This document shows, piece by piece, positions 41,572-52,363 of a stretch of 60,917 bases of DNA. Source of the DNA: Neonectria sp. B-13 (taxonomy: Eukaryota; Ascomycota; Sordariomycetes; Hypocreales; Nectriaceae); contig NOKP01000077.1 of assembly GCA_002682825.1 (NCBI GenBank), positions 50,315-111,231 of the forward strand. Reading direction: 5' to 3'. Under the pieces are notes generated by a model. That model saw only the letters and a list, made by a program, of their open reading frames with translations, did not search any database and had not been told where the DNA came from. The translations under genes and the position numbers were made by a program. Each line of letters opens with the position of its first letter. The stretch's first letter is position 1.

Positions 41572-42295
41572 GATATACCGGTTGTTAACTCAGAGTATTT
41601 CAAGTCCTCAGAAACGACTTGACACAGCCGAATCCCGCATTGATTCCCTGACCACGCATATCGATAACAGAATCTGGAAGCCAACGCCTTACATCTCTTT
41701 CACAAGCGCACCGGGAGCCATTGAAAAGCTTGCGGGTTTGAGAAGTTGGCCGAAAAGAGGGCCGCATACTCTCACCGTCATACATCCGGGCGTTCTCAGG
41801 AGGAAGAGGTTGTCCATCCTCGATGTCGGAGCCGAAATGGACCATTACAGTATACCCAACCCATACGGCAGATCAAATAAATACTACAAAGACCACTACG
41901 TTTGTCTATGGGAGGTTACAGCAGCAGAAATCATTGGCCATTGGCCATGGAACTCCCTTAGTAGCAACCCCAACTGGTATGACGATATTGTCTTGCCTGC
42001 GTTCGAGCAGTTTGGGAGAAAACCCATGGCCAACGTCTCGCCATGCGATTTTGGTCTTTCAGATGCCATGGCCAATCTGTCAGGTGGGTTTCGGGAAAAG
42101 CTGGACTTGTGTAAAGCTAACCAAATTGAAGTTTTCGACAAACGGTGCGATACGAAATATGACGACGATTCAGATTCTTGCAGCGAAGGACTTGCCTATT
42201 ACCTTGAAAACGATTTGAGTTCCGATACCGATGATGAGGTGGAGGAAGCCAACAGAACCGATGACATGATCAAGATCATCGAGGGAGATTGGTAA
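41572..42295 (+). CDS. DUF7587-like protein, 3' exon (possible ADP-ribosyltransferase fold)
   Basis: The exon begins after a CTGTAG acceptor with two CTAAC branch-like sites upstream (41540-41555). No in-frame ATG is present, so a 5' exon is missing from my model. It reads IYRLLTQS, then YISFTSAPGAIEKLAGL, HTLTVIHPGVLR, YYKDHYVCLWEVTAAEII, and ends in an acidic Asp/Glu-rich tail at 42295. The Arg early, the Y-I-S-F-T-S strand and the later acidic strand are spaced like the R-S-E triad of ADP-ribosyltransferases; this is my inference from pattern. I associate the sequence with fungal DUF7587 proteins. The frame is open throughout. Confidence 0.6.
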
Positions 42296-43026
42296 TGTAT
42301 GGGGACAAGAATACGAAGCCCATTTCGTCTGGAGAAAAAAACCCTAGTCTTGGCGCGAAACCACTCCCAAATTCGTACGTTATCATTCCCTCGGGACACT
42401 ATCAGCCAACCACTAGCCGCTCAAAACATAACCGCCAGGAATAGCGACGACGGGGTAACTAATCGTGAGGCTGTGCAGACTCGAAACAAAGAAGGATCCC
42501 CTTCCAGGTTGGCCAGATGGTCTGAGCGCTTGGCCTCCAATGAGGCAGAGATTTTAGGCGCCCACTTAGATCCTGAGTCGTGGGCAAGCGAAGTGCGGCG
42601 TTTGTAACGGCTTCCTGCGTGCGGGTTGAGAAAACAGGTCGCAAGGATGCTTTCTTACAACCTCTACTCGTTGAAACTCGCGCCCTTCTCCAACCGCGCG
42701 GCTCAGGGAGAGCTTTGATTAGATATACTGTGTACGAATATAGATTATCATACCATTGCCTGCTCATCTGTCTAAAATGCCTGCAATCTATCCTGTTAAC
42801 TGTTTGACGTTAATGCACTTGTGGCCACTGAAAGGATCTTCTTTAACCGCGCGGCTTATAGAGAGTCAAGTTCCCAAAATGGATTCATTACGGACTGACG
42901 GATCTACAAATGCCATAGACGAATGTATATATATAGCTTCGATAGTAGCCCATTAACTAACATATCCTCTATCACAGACGCAAACACATCCTTTGTTTTT
43001 ATTCACCTTTTCACAAGAACCACATC
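42296..43026. other. Intergenic, upstream of the PD-(D/E)XK-like gene
   Basis: Minor frames on both strands, none convincing. A TATATATA stretch at about 42926-42934 lies roughly 95 bp before the ATG at 43027 and could serve as its TATA element. GCGCGGCT-containing words recur at about 42697 and 42848. Confidence 0.45.
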
Positions 43027-43998
43027 ATGTCTCAAATCAACACACCTCAGCTCAAGCAACTCTGGCAGCAAGTCCAGAGTAAGCCGGAGTGGGCTACGAC
43101 TCAATTCTGGGAGTACATCTTCAAACAAAACGTCTTCGGGAGTCGTCACTGGATTATCGCCTCACAGCAGCCACCAACGGATGACGATGGCGACCTCCGG
43201 CGCGTTGACCTCGCGGTAAAAAACATTGACGACAATGAGAACACTACAACCTTGCTTTTCATGGAGGCCAAGAGAGCCAATGTCACTCTTGATCTAATCG
43301 ACGAGGTTGAATACCAGGCATTCACCGCGTGCTGTGCGCATCTCTACTATACAGGGAGGCCATCCATCTGGGCAATGACATGCGTGGGCAGCAAGACTAG
43401 GCTGTGGGCCTATAAGTTCAATGACGATTACATGACACCATTCTGGCCATCAGGAGACGGACTCTCGGCAAAGGGCGAATATGCTGAATATTCCACCCAG
43501 GGGCAGGAAATCCTTCGCAAACTCGATTTTATTAAGCACAATCCCACACCGGGTATGGATGTTTTCCAGAGGCCACCATCACCAAGACCAGCTTCCGCCA
43601 GCCTTCCTCCCGGCTGGCACGATAATGAAGTTCGCTTCATCCCTCCTACCGTGCCATCACAAGCCGATGCGGGTCCCAGTTCGAGCAGGTCAGTTCAGCA
43701 ACCATCGAGCGACGCAGCCGGCAGCCAATTCCAGCCAGAGAGCACATACCAGGGTCTGATAGTGGATGCGAGTGGTGCCCTTGAGGCTACTGTGGACAAG
43801 TACGAGAACAACACGTACAAGTGCATCAGGGTTTCTGACGAGGCCCGTATCCATATACCTGATCATGGGTGGATTGAATGTGCCGTTCAGGTCTCCGGGA
43901 ATGTCTACCCTGGCTACTCTTACACGGCCGACTCAGGTAGGCAGTACTATACCTGGTCGTTAGAGCCGGTACGGAGGCCGAGCAAGAAGAGAAAGTGA
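43027..43998 (+). CDS. PD-(D/E)XK-like nuclease-domain protein, 323 aa
   Basis: A single exon from ATG 43027. Residues 1-50 are helical with aromatics. RRVDLAVKNIDD followed by TTTLLFMEAKRANV gives D61 and E80-x-K82, spaced as in PD-(D/E)XK (restriction-endonuclease-like) folds. The next 80 residues, with QAFTACCAHLYYTGR and IWAMTCVGSKTRLWAYKF, fit the rest of that fold. A Pro/Ser-rich linker (about 185-240) leads to a beta-rich C-terminal domain, and a basic nuclear signal RRPSKKRK ends the protein. Proteins of this type occur widely in Sordariomycetes as orphan accessory genes; their biology is unknown. If the fold is right it is a nuclear DNA-acting enzyme. The gene is intact. Confidence 0.7.
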   Translation: MSQINTPQLKQLWQQVQSKPEWATTQFWEYIFKQNVFGSRHWIIASQQPPTDDDGDLRRVDLAVKNIDDNENTTTLLFMEAKRANVTLDLIDEVEYQAFTACCAHLYYTGRPSIWAMTCVGSKTRLWAYKFNDDYMTPFWPSGDGLSAKGEYAEYSTQGQEILRKLDFIKHNPTPGMDVFQRPPSPRPASASLPPGWHDNEVRFIPPTVPSQADAGPSSSRSVQQPSSDAAGSQFQPESTYQGLIVDASGALEATVDKYENNTYKCIRVSDEARIHIPDHGWIECAVQVSGNVYPGYSYTADSGRQYYTWSLEPVRRPSKKRK

Positions 43999-44048
43999 TG
44001 TGAAAGGTGCCACTTGACCTGTCCGAAACTAGGTCTATTTTAATTTTA

Positions 44049-45898
44049 TTAGTCCACAATTGCTGTCAACCTGGTTTCTTCACAGGAGAACCAGAACTCC
44101 AGCTCGCCCTGCATTTCAAAACACGTCCAGCCTAGTTCATTGTGATCATGCTCCTGTTTACATGTGGCCCTGACCGTAGTTGCCTGTAATTGAACCGAGG
44201 TTCCGGATCGAACATAAACCTGACGACAGAAGCATATACGAACTGGTTTTACATAATCTTCAACAGGATCGACACCTACTCGACATTGCCCAAGTGACCG
44301 TTGCGCACCGTTCTGGTATTGGAACAAAATACCCATGCACCAGCCAGTAAGTTTATTGTTGAAAATGCTGATGTGGATAATGTTTTCCAGGGGTGCTAAT
44401 GAGAAACAAGCATTTGAGAATGGAGGATCGTCAATAAACGGGTGATAAAATGGTGTTATCGGTGAGCTGTCTTCCTCTCCTATGGTATAGGCGCCGATAA
44501 CAGAAACGGGTTGCAGTTCTTGTGTGTTATATATGATCGTCGTGGGAGGTGACTGGCTTAGTAACAAATCCTTTGCCTGTTTTGAAGAAGTAAGGCCGAC
44601 CGACACATCACCACCTAGTTTCATACGGAACTGAACTGATTAGACTTTATTGGTATTCTCATCATACTAAACTCACAAGTAAACAGGTACTCCCAAAGGA
44701 GGTCCTCTCAGATAGTAACATTCTTGACCCGAGTGCAGTAATGTAATCCTTTTGTGAAAACGGGATATAGACCCAAGTGACTGATTGTTGACGTCGACGA
44801 GACAGGTGTTGATAGGTTGTCTGGGCGCAAGGAGCTATCTGTGTATGAGCATGCACGGCGTAAATTTCGCCATAACAGAAGAAGAAAGTGATTCCATTTG
44901 TATGCGACAATTCGATCGTCTTAAACCGCGTGGAGCGGTTAATATTGGCTGGGTAGAAAAGGCATCGCTGTAAGTCAGGAGGAGTTGGTGTGTCCCAACT
45001 CTGGAGCCCGTGGCATATTTTGGGCAACTCCAAACGTAAGAGTCCAAACTAAATTCTAGCGTCAGTCTCGCAGTTCTCTCATCTTTAGTTATTCATCCGC
45101 GAAGGGTGGGCTTCTTACCTTAAAGTGTGCAGTAACACCTTTGAGCGATCTCTGGTCTAGTATGATGAATACAAGACTATCAGTCCGCCATCCTCTGAAC
45201 TGTGGATTCCCAGGCAATCTTTCGACTTCTTGGATACCCCAAGAGTCAATAGTCAAGCGAATAACTGGTAGTTGGTGGACTATTTCTTCAGTTACTGGTT
45301 GGCTACCACGTTTCCACGCCGAGACTGCGCACAGAGGAATCGACAAGAGGTGGTCTGATAAAGCAATAGGTAATCTTCGAGATAGATTAGAGGCGGTATT
45401 AAACCGCCAGATTATACTCGTCGCCGAATACCTATGAATCATTCCAAGTATTTCTGGAGGAAGCAATCTCATGCTCGAGATGTCAAAATCGTCAAACACT
45501 GACCAGTCCGGTTTGACGACTGTTTCTTCAAGGCGAAAGTGGGGAGCTTGACGCCATGGAGTTCGCCAGGCAGTGACAACCCACAAGTAGTCCAAATAGT
45601 CGTCCAACTTGCAGCGTTGTGCGATAAATTCAAAGCAATCTGAATGCGTAATCGAGGCCTCGGGTGAGACGGCACAGGGGCTACAGTCCGGCTTTCGACA
45701 TAGGGATATGCCACTCTTGCCTCGAACTCGATGGCCGTATCCAGGGAAGATGTATGGACCGAGGCGCTGGCAAAAGGTCGTCGAGTTAATATTACCGAGT
45801 ACTTGAAGGTTTGTGTTGGATTAGAATTGGGGCTTTGGACTATTATGGTAGTGACTATTTGCGAACTTACGCAAGACGAATCGTTCAGTGACTTCCAT
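44049..45898 (-). CDS. Conserved fungal protein of unknown function, 554 aa, four exons
   Basis: Exons: 45898-45871, 45801-45119, 45048-44677 and 44630-44049. Donors are GTAAGT, GTAAGA and GTGAGT, and all phases fit. The tiny first exon encodes only METERF-type residues (MEVTERFVL). A possible zinc motif lies near residues 35-55 (CRKPDCSPC). LLPPEILGMIHRYSATSIIW resembles an F-box-like helix. The rest alternates beta-rich blocks (CRVGVDPVEDYVKPVRICFC; ELEFWFSCEETRLTAIV) and no catalytic motif is evident. I recall close relatives as a multi-copy family in Fusarium and Colletotrichum genomes, always annotated hypothetical. There is no signal peptide or membrane span. The model has no stop or shift, which is notable among so many broken neighbours. 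Confidence 0.8.
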
Positions 45899-48299
45899 TG
45901 AGCTGCCACAGATGCCGCAATGCGGCCGGAGGCCGACATGACCATTGCTTCGAGACAGAGCTGCCATGCCCAACAAATAACTGAGCACTTCTAATGATCA
46001 GAAACGAAATTCGTGAGATCCAGAGAATCGCGAAAGCCAAAGTCGCAATGGCATATTCAGTGCCGTCGTAACCTGTTTCGAGAAGATGCCGTATGTGCAA
46101 AGTGAGGAATGTTTGGGCGGCCTGAGGATGTATTTAAAGAATAGGGGTGGAAAAAATGGGGCGTTAGGCCTCGCGGGCCGCTATGCACATGCTGGTACTG
46201 TATCTAACGGGGGATATGCAAGTGTCGCGAGAAAAGGCCAATAGTCACGTGGATTGTGATGGATTAGCTAAGCTCAGGACGTACGGACCAACGAAAGCTA
46301 CGCTCGGCTACGCATCGGAGACTGAGCTCTTGGGCTCGGAACATCAGATCAAGGAAGCTTGAGATACCCTAGGCCCCAGCTGTACGCGCTAGATTCGGCT
46401 AGGGCTAGGGCTTAGGTGAGCATAAAAGGAACAGTTCCTCTGCTCACTCTTTTGACGGAAGATAAGCCAAAATCTATGGAATTTCCAAGCATCCACTGTA
46501 GCCAGTAACGTGACAAGTATCATGTGACATTGGACGAATGAGAAGGGGGTGAGGGGAAGAGGTCTCGGCGATCTTGAAGCCACCCCTTTTCGTTCCTCGA
46601 GGCATAAGTCATCGCGTTTGGGCTCGACGGCCGTGTTCTATCGACTGCTGCAATACTATAACGACCTTACTACCTTTGTAGCTTCCTTGGGCATCATGTC
46701 ACTGGCGGCCATGGTCTTTGGCGTGCTTCAAGATGTCGACGGCTACCCAGGAAAAGACTCCTGCTCACCTGGCTTTCAACACTACTGCCCCTTATTAACC
46801 AGAGAAACTTCCGAGTTCCCTGAAGGTCTTCCGCTTGCATCGCTTTCGAATGTCAAAACACTTATGCCTGATGACAGCTCCGTCATATCTTTTGAGAAGA
46901 GCTCACTCGCGAGCCTGTCGCTTGTTTCGTCCGAGTTGGCCCAGCCTGTGTCATCGTCCTCCACAACGTTGAATTGATGATTACGCCGCATGTGTTTATG
47001 ATCAACATAACCTCCAATAAAAAAACATCCACGTCAAACCCCGTAGTGAACCTACCGAACCCAAAGCGGCCTGCTCGGCTCTGTGCTTTCGCATTTCTCA
47101 GTAACCCTCGCTGACACAGAATAATCCCGGATAGCCTCCTGGCCAATACTCATATGATGTCCACCGACTTGTTCAGGTGTCCGCGCGGAATTGGTTGAAA
47201 CAAGGGCAGGAATGGAATACGTCAGCCAAGAAGGCATTGCGACGGCTAGCAGACATGTTCCCCTCCCCAAAGCATGACAACCGAGACGAGTGGGTAAGGT
47301 ATCGCCGAGGGTGAGGGGAGCTTGTCTCAGCCTGGTCTTCGTGCCAAGGGCTCCCATCTATCTCGGCGAGATGTCGATCTGGTTATGATTCACAGGCGTG
47401 ACTTTGCTCGGGATATAAGCATCGGTAGGGTAGAGGGAGATAAGGCGGAATGATGTACTGAAAGGCGTCCGATGAAGGGCAATTATCCCAACTGACTGTT
47501 TCTCGGCCGATTTGTATTTAGGTATGGAAGGAAGAAGAGGGGAGAGACGATCGAGGGCGCATCAGGTAGCTAGGGATGGTGTCGCTGCCAGGCCATGTAC
47601 GCACTGCCACCACCAGTTGGCGCTGCCACCGCCACCTCAACAACCTCGCAAAAGAAAGCCCATTGGAACCTCACATTGTGGGCTCTCATGCTCTGCTTTT
47701 GTACCCTCCAAACCACCAGCCTGAGCATCCGGTGGGTCCCTAGTTATTGGACGAGCACAGTGCAGTTGACTTGGTAGTTCAGCACTGAGGCCAGGAAGCC
47801 TCGCCGTTACCTACCTCCTAAACATTACGCAGTGAACTGAAGGCGCAGTCTTAGCTGGTCAAGGCTGACTTTTGCTGTGGCTGACCTCGTGCCCTAACTA
47901 TAGAAAGTAAGCTACACTTAGCAGTAACTGCATCAGAATTACCGAGGCGTTCCATGGCAAGAAAAACTGGAAAGCATACTCTCATTAATGCTAATTGCGT
48001 GTAGCCGCAGGTGCTTAGTGGGCAAGCCACTAGGCAGGCTGGAAAACGTTTGGTATAGAACATTCACCTCAAAATGGCCCTAAAAGTCCAGGTAAGGGCA
48101 AAAACGATAGGATTGTTGCTTTTAAAGCCGTAGAAGTGATGCTTCAATGAGTAGTGGTCCTAGGATCGCGACCAGCCATAGGTACATCTAAAACACGCAT
48201 TTGGTGCTGTGGAAATAACGAGAAACCAGACTAAATGCGACTTCCTGGGAAGTCAGAGCCGCTCTGTAGACGAGGCAATGCCCATATAGGCACATAAGA
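45899..48299. other. Long stretch without a confident gene
   Basis: Frames at 46549-46977 (plus) and 46782-46991 (minus) overlap and neither shows a family. The segment at about 46585-46605 echoes the 23-bp tandem unit at 11153. Other short frames (47052-47357 minus, 47512-47724 plus) lack motifs. Nothing structural was seen from 47800 to 48290. Confidence 0.5.
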
Positions 48300-49051
48300 C
48301 AATGTCACACCACCGCCCGCTTTTCCTTCGCCAGGCCACGGCGGACCTGGATCGCAAACTTCCACTCCTTTGATACCTTGTACATGAATAGGACCTCGAG
48401 ATAAAGGAGAAGGCTGCATGAGGTCACGACTGCTATCACGCTAGCCCATCGCGCCGCCTCTATCTAACCGCCCCCATTGCCCTGTCTGACTGACACCACG
48501 ACCTGCAGTCTGCTTAGGACCACAGACACGATACCGATAACGAATAGGATCAGCCCGTAGAAGCGCGCAAAGTACGTCCTGTATTGGTACTTAACTCTTT
48601 GAAAGTGCGATTTGCCCAGAAGGATAGGAGTATATAAGTTGAGATGTGTTAGGCGAATTTCGCCGTAGGCGTACTGCAAGGAAACGTCCCGGTCTGCGAT
48701 AGCCCTAAGGCTAGATGTGAAATTGCAGAACTGTTCCTGGGTGACATTCGCCGGCACAAGATATAAGTTGGAGTCCTGGGCAATGTGTAGATTGGACTTA
48801 TACTAGATGAGATGGTAGTATGTCCGAAGGTAGCCTAGCGCTGCTTGTTGAATGCGTGGCCTACGCCCTGCGCTATAGTGTCTATGTAGAGGAAGTCCCT
48901 CTAGAATGTATATAAGCTGATGTATTGTGGGAGCGGCTTGATAAAGATAAGATTGTGAATTTACATAAGATGTAGCTTCGGGTCCTCCGTTACCACGATT
49001 GAACGCCGTTTCACTAGCTGTAGATCTGGGAATTGCTGGGACTTCTATCAC
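48300..49051 (-). pseudogene. Second broken membrane protein of unknown function
   Basis: Reading leftward in one frame: IEVPAIPRSTASETAFNRGN, then RPRIQQAALGYLRTYYHL, a stop (about 48804), VPANVTQEQFCNFTSSLRAI, a membrane segment GLILFVIGIVSVVLSRL, another TAG (about 48466), then a second hydrophobic segment and MYKVSKEWKFAIQVRRGLAK before a final stop. At least two in-frame stops make it dead. I recognise the pattern from another recurring fungal membrane family often near telomeres, without known function. The stops are TAG, each one transition from Gln or Trp. Confidence 0.6.
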
Positions 49052-49578
49052 CGTATAAATTAGGTGGGGTTGAATGTACCTTTTATTTGCTGCTCTCTGG
49101 TTGGACTGAATCCCTTCTCATAACGTAAGTGTAGGCTTATGATAGTCAAAGGGATAATAGTGTTCATTATAACTCAATTGGGATTATGGCGTATGGAACG
49201 CGGCGCGTTCCAGTCAAGACTTATTGAGTAAAAAAAGGGGGCTTCCTGCAGCTCTCAAGCTTACGTGGGTCTTTGGGACCTGCATTAATTAATTGGTCGG
49301 TCGCGAGAGCAAGTCGAGATCCCTTCTGGCTCACCCACCCCACACTGCCATTGAAAAATGAATGAATGGTGGCCTACTGTTTTCTTCACTTTGTTGTTTA
49401 TCATGCAAAGCTTTACCCGGCATATTGTGATTTATACAATTCCAATGAGAAAAATTCGGCGGTTCTAACGGCACTGCTTTCATTAAATGCAAGTAAAATC
49501 TGCGTTGTCAAGAGAGTTCATGATGGTTTTGTTCTAGGGTAGCTGTCAGCCAGAGCCAAGGTCACACACCTACCTTGG
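49052..49578. other. Intergenic, no feature recognised
   Basis: Low-complexity AT-rich sequence with one A-rich/G-rich patch (about 49230-49242). No gene or repeat was defended. Confidence 0.5.
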
Positions 49579-49732
49579 CAGGGAGCCCTTAACTACTCCA
49601 CTTCAAATCCACTCCATCCATTCCACTCGAAGCGCTCGTGGAGTGGATGGATTATAAATCCACTAGCCGACCAGCCTCGTGGAATGGATCGTGGATCCAC
49701 GAGTGGATTCAGTGGAGTGGATTGCAACCCTG
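49579..49732. repeat. MITE-like palindromic element, copy B
   Basis: Begins CAGGGAGCCCTTAACTACTC and ends GGAGTGGATTGCAACCCTG, so the outermost five bases are inverted (CAGGG/CCCTG). Inside, CCACT and AGTGG words alternate and the palindrome GTGGATCCAC lies at 49691-49700. It shares ends and internal words with 11674-11784 but is about 40 bp longer. CAGGG ends suggest a hAT-related non-autonomous element. The flanking octamers do not match, so no target duplication is preserved. Confidence 0.7.
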
Positions 49733-49835
49733 TTTGAAGCTCCAATGTGATGTTGAAAGATTGCCCGGCGAATCTCAATTCAGGGAGCGGCCAAGAGTTA
49801 ACAAGTCAGTGTGGTCGTTATTCTCTATCTGATGT

Positions 49836-51646
49836 TCATATCAGTAGGGCACATACACCCATTCCCTTCATTGTCCGGCCACAGTCCCATTGAACATCTG
49901 GCTGCTCGGTCTGGTATCCCCAAGAGGTTCGCAGAATATCCAATACTGTACCGCAGTTTCCAATTATGCTAGTTCCTTCAATCAGCACGCTCTCGAGCAG
50001 ACACTCAAAGAAGGGTCTCTGATCTGGATCGGCCACACAGCCCACAACGCAGATAGGCCAGCTCATCTGCCGAGGGGAAACAGTGTTGCGAGCCATCTGA
50101 ATCTCCAGGATCGCCCGGCTCACTGCTCTCCTCATCCTAGTTGGTGAGGAATGTGGTGAGACATCGGCGCCCACGACGAGAAGTTGCACCAACGCTGCGG
50201 CGGCAAATATGCGAGTAACACAGCCTTCACCGAGTTGGCATCGTGTCTTCTTGTGTGTCAGCTGTTGAACATTTGATTGATCAAGGTGGCATTTGTCGAA
50301 CCTCTACTAGGCTTATCGGTATAGCCTCAATGCCGTCCTCTAGCTTGTCTTCGATGCGTTTCTTTCTCCTCTGAAACTCATCGAGGTCAAGAAAATTCGT
50401 AGCAAAGCCATCAGTTTTCCACTCGTTCAAGGCACCCAGGTCGCCTATGGCTTTCATGACCGAGTTATGACAACCCATTATACGTACGAGTTCAAAGCTG
50501 CAACTCGGGCCTAGCCATTCCTCATAGGGCAGTTTCGGCTTTTGCTGCGTCGCCACACAGGCCAACATATCCATCCAGAGTAATACTGGGATGTGGAAGG
50601 CAATGGCTGCTGTGGTTTTGTTCTCAAAGAGAGGCGGCGAGAGCTGATCTGGTGACTGTGGTAGTTGGCGTTGGTCATGTATTGCTGTGGCAATGGAACC
50701 CATAGCACAGAGATGGGGTTGCCAGTTACTCGTACTTCCTCTGAGAACCTGCTATTTCTTAGAACTCGAGCCGGTGCCTGAGAAGCTCCAACTATGAGCA
50801 GATTTCTCACTCACCTCAAAACTGATTAGAGCCACGCCACAAGTAATTATCTCCACAAGATTCTCGTTCTCGGGCTGAAGCTCATTAAAGTTAAAGGAAG
50901 CGATAAAATCCTGGAGCTGCCTTAGGGCTTTGGTGTGAAACTCGAGTTCAAGGTGATGGCTTTCTGTCCCACCCAAGAGCGATCGTTGATGCAGCGCTGC
51001 GAGGCCCATGGATGCTCGATAGAGCGGGCCGTTTTTGCTGAGAAGCCAAAGGAGCCAGCCACGAGGCCATTTTCCCTTTACAAAGAATGGGTATTGGTAG
51101 GGGAAGACATGGTCCAGGTAGTGCATCAAGAGACTGGCCTCGTCATAGTGCAGAGGCTCTGGAAATGAGCGACCGGACAACACACGGCTTTGCAAGGGCC
51201 ATCCGGTCAGTATCGGTGATGATGCGGTATCTAGACAAGTTACTGCGGGTTGTAGAGTAAGCACACATGTACCAATTCGAACAGATCCCAACGTAGAAGT
51301 AATGGGACTTGAGCTTACCTTCAACAGTGTCCCTGAACTGTTCGTCCTGCAAGGCGGACCTTGGCGGGCTTGGGCTTTGGTTTCGGGTGTGCAGACGACG
51401 GTGATCCTTAGATAGACGATGCTGGAGCTTTTTCTTCTGTTTGAAGTTCTTCCTGACGGCACGTTTGATACGCTGTCTTTCTTGCTCCTCTTCTTCTCCC
51501 CCATCCATCCACGGTGGCTTCGAGCCATATCCATGACAGTGGATGTGCCGGCTCGTGCATTGCAGACAAGCAGTCGTCGCAGCGTCGCATTTGACATGCC
51601 TGATCTTACATGTCCAACAGCACGCAGCTTTCTCGGTATTCACCAT
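49836..51646 (-). CDS. Zn2Cys6 transcription factor, 534 aa
   Basis: Four exons: 51646-51319, 51230-50815, 50748-50302 and 50249-49836. The first two introns are clean (GTAAGC/CTAG; GTGAGT/GCAG). The third uses a weak GTTCGA donor but keeps phase, so it is tentative. Residues 9-36 form the binuclear zinc cluster C-x2-C-x6-C-x6-C-x2-C-x6-C (CWTCKIRHVKCD...CLQC...C). A basic linker (KKLQHRLSKDHRRL) follows, then the helical fungal-specific regulatory domain (LMHYLDHVFPYQYPF, LYRASMGLAALHQRSLL) to the conserved-looking end MKGMGVCALLI. It is divergent from the amidase at 52364 with 717 bp between them, so it may control that gene. Confidence 0.85.
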
Positions 51647-52363
51647 TATTAACTGCTGAGACAGTGGATACTGCGGTCCGATTCAGACAGTAACTGGCAG
51701 GAGAATATCGGCAGGCAGGCCCCCACAGTGTCTGTTGCCGATCAATCTCCGAAGTTAGTATGCCCGCTGTTCTCGGGTTCGAACTTCTGCTTCTACTGAA
51801 ACTTTGGAACTCTCGGAGTGTGTCGTGATGTTCGGGAACGAGTCAACCAGACAAGCAACAAGCGTGGAGGGGATGAGGGCGCCGTCAGGGCGGGTCTCCT
51901 TAGTCATAGTTTCATCGCTTCGAACTTCCTAAACAGAGTCCGCCACGGCTTTCCAGTCTTGGGACTTCGGAAGACCCAATCTTTCACGGTCTTTTCGATG
52001 GCTTTCACACGATGATCCAGTGTGGACGATCAAGTGTTGGTAGCGACAAGATGCTCAAGGCGAGTCCTGCGAGTAGCGGGCTGACCGCATTGCATGGACC
52101 TATGACTACCTTCGGCTGATGAGCGGAAAGGAAAGTCGAGACGCACGCAATTTTAACTTCGGAGGGAATGTCGAGCCGGGTGTTACGGAGATGCTGGACA
52201 GAGAGCTGGTTGAGAAGACTCTGTGCCCTACCTTCGGCTCGTGAACATCACAGTTGCACTTCTATAAGTACTAACTATTGCTCCGGGCAATGTCTGGACT
52301 CTTATAATCAACGTGGCATCAGGATCTCATCTCACTCTCTACCTCTGCCCCCCTTCGTTCATC
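51647..52363. promoter_or_regulatory. Divergent promoter between regulator and amidase
   Basis: The 12-bp word CTACCTTCGGCT occurs twice in the same orientation, at 52106-52117 and 52226-52237, exactly 120 bp apart. Both copies contain a CGG triplet, the half-site of Zn2Cys6 factors. Further CGG/CCG triplets cluster at about 52118-52190. A TATA-like CTATAAGTA lies at about 52262, some 100 bp before the amidase ATG. Confidence 0.5.

Noticed and set aside
46549..46991. Opposed frames at 46.5-47.0 kb as a gene
   Set aside because: Each strand offers a tolerable frame, neither has a start context or family, so no call is safe.
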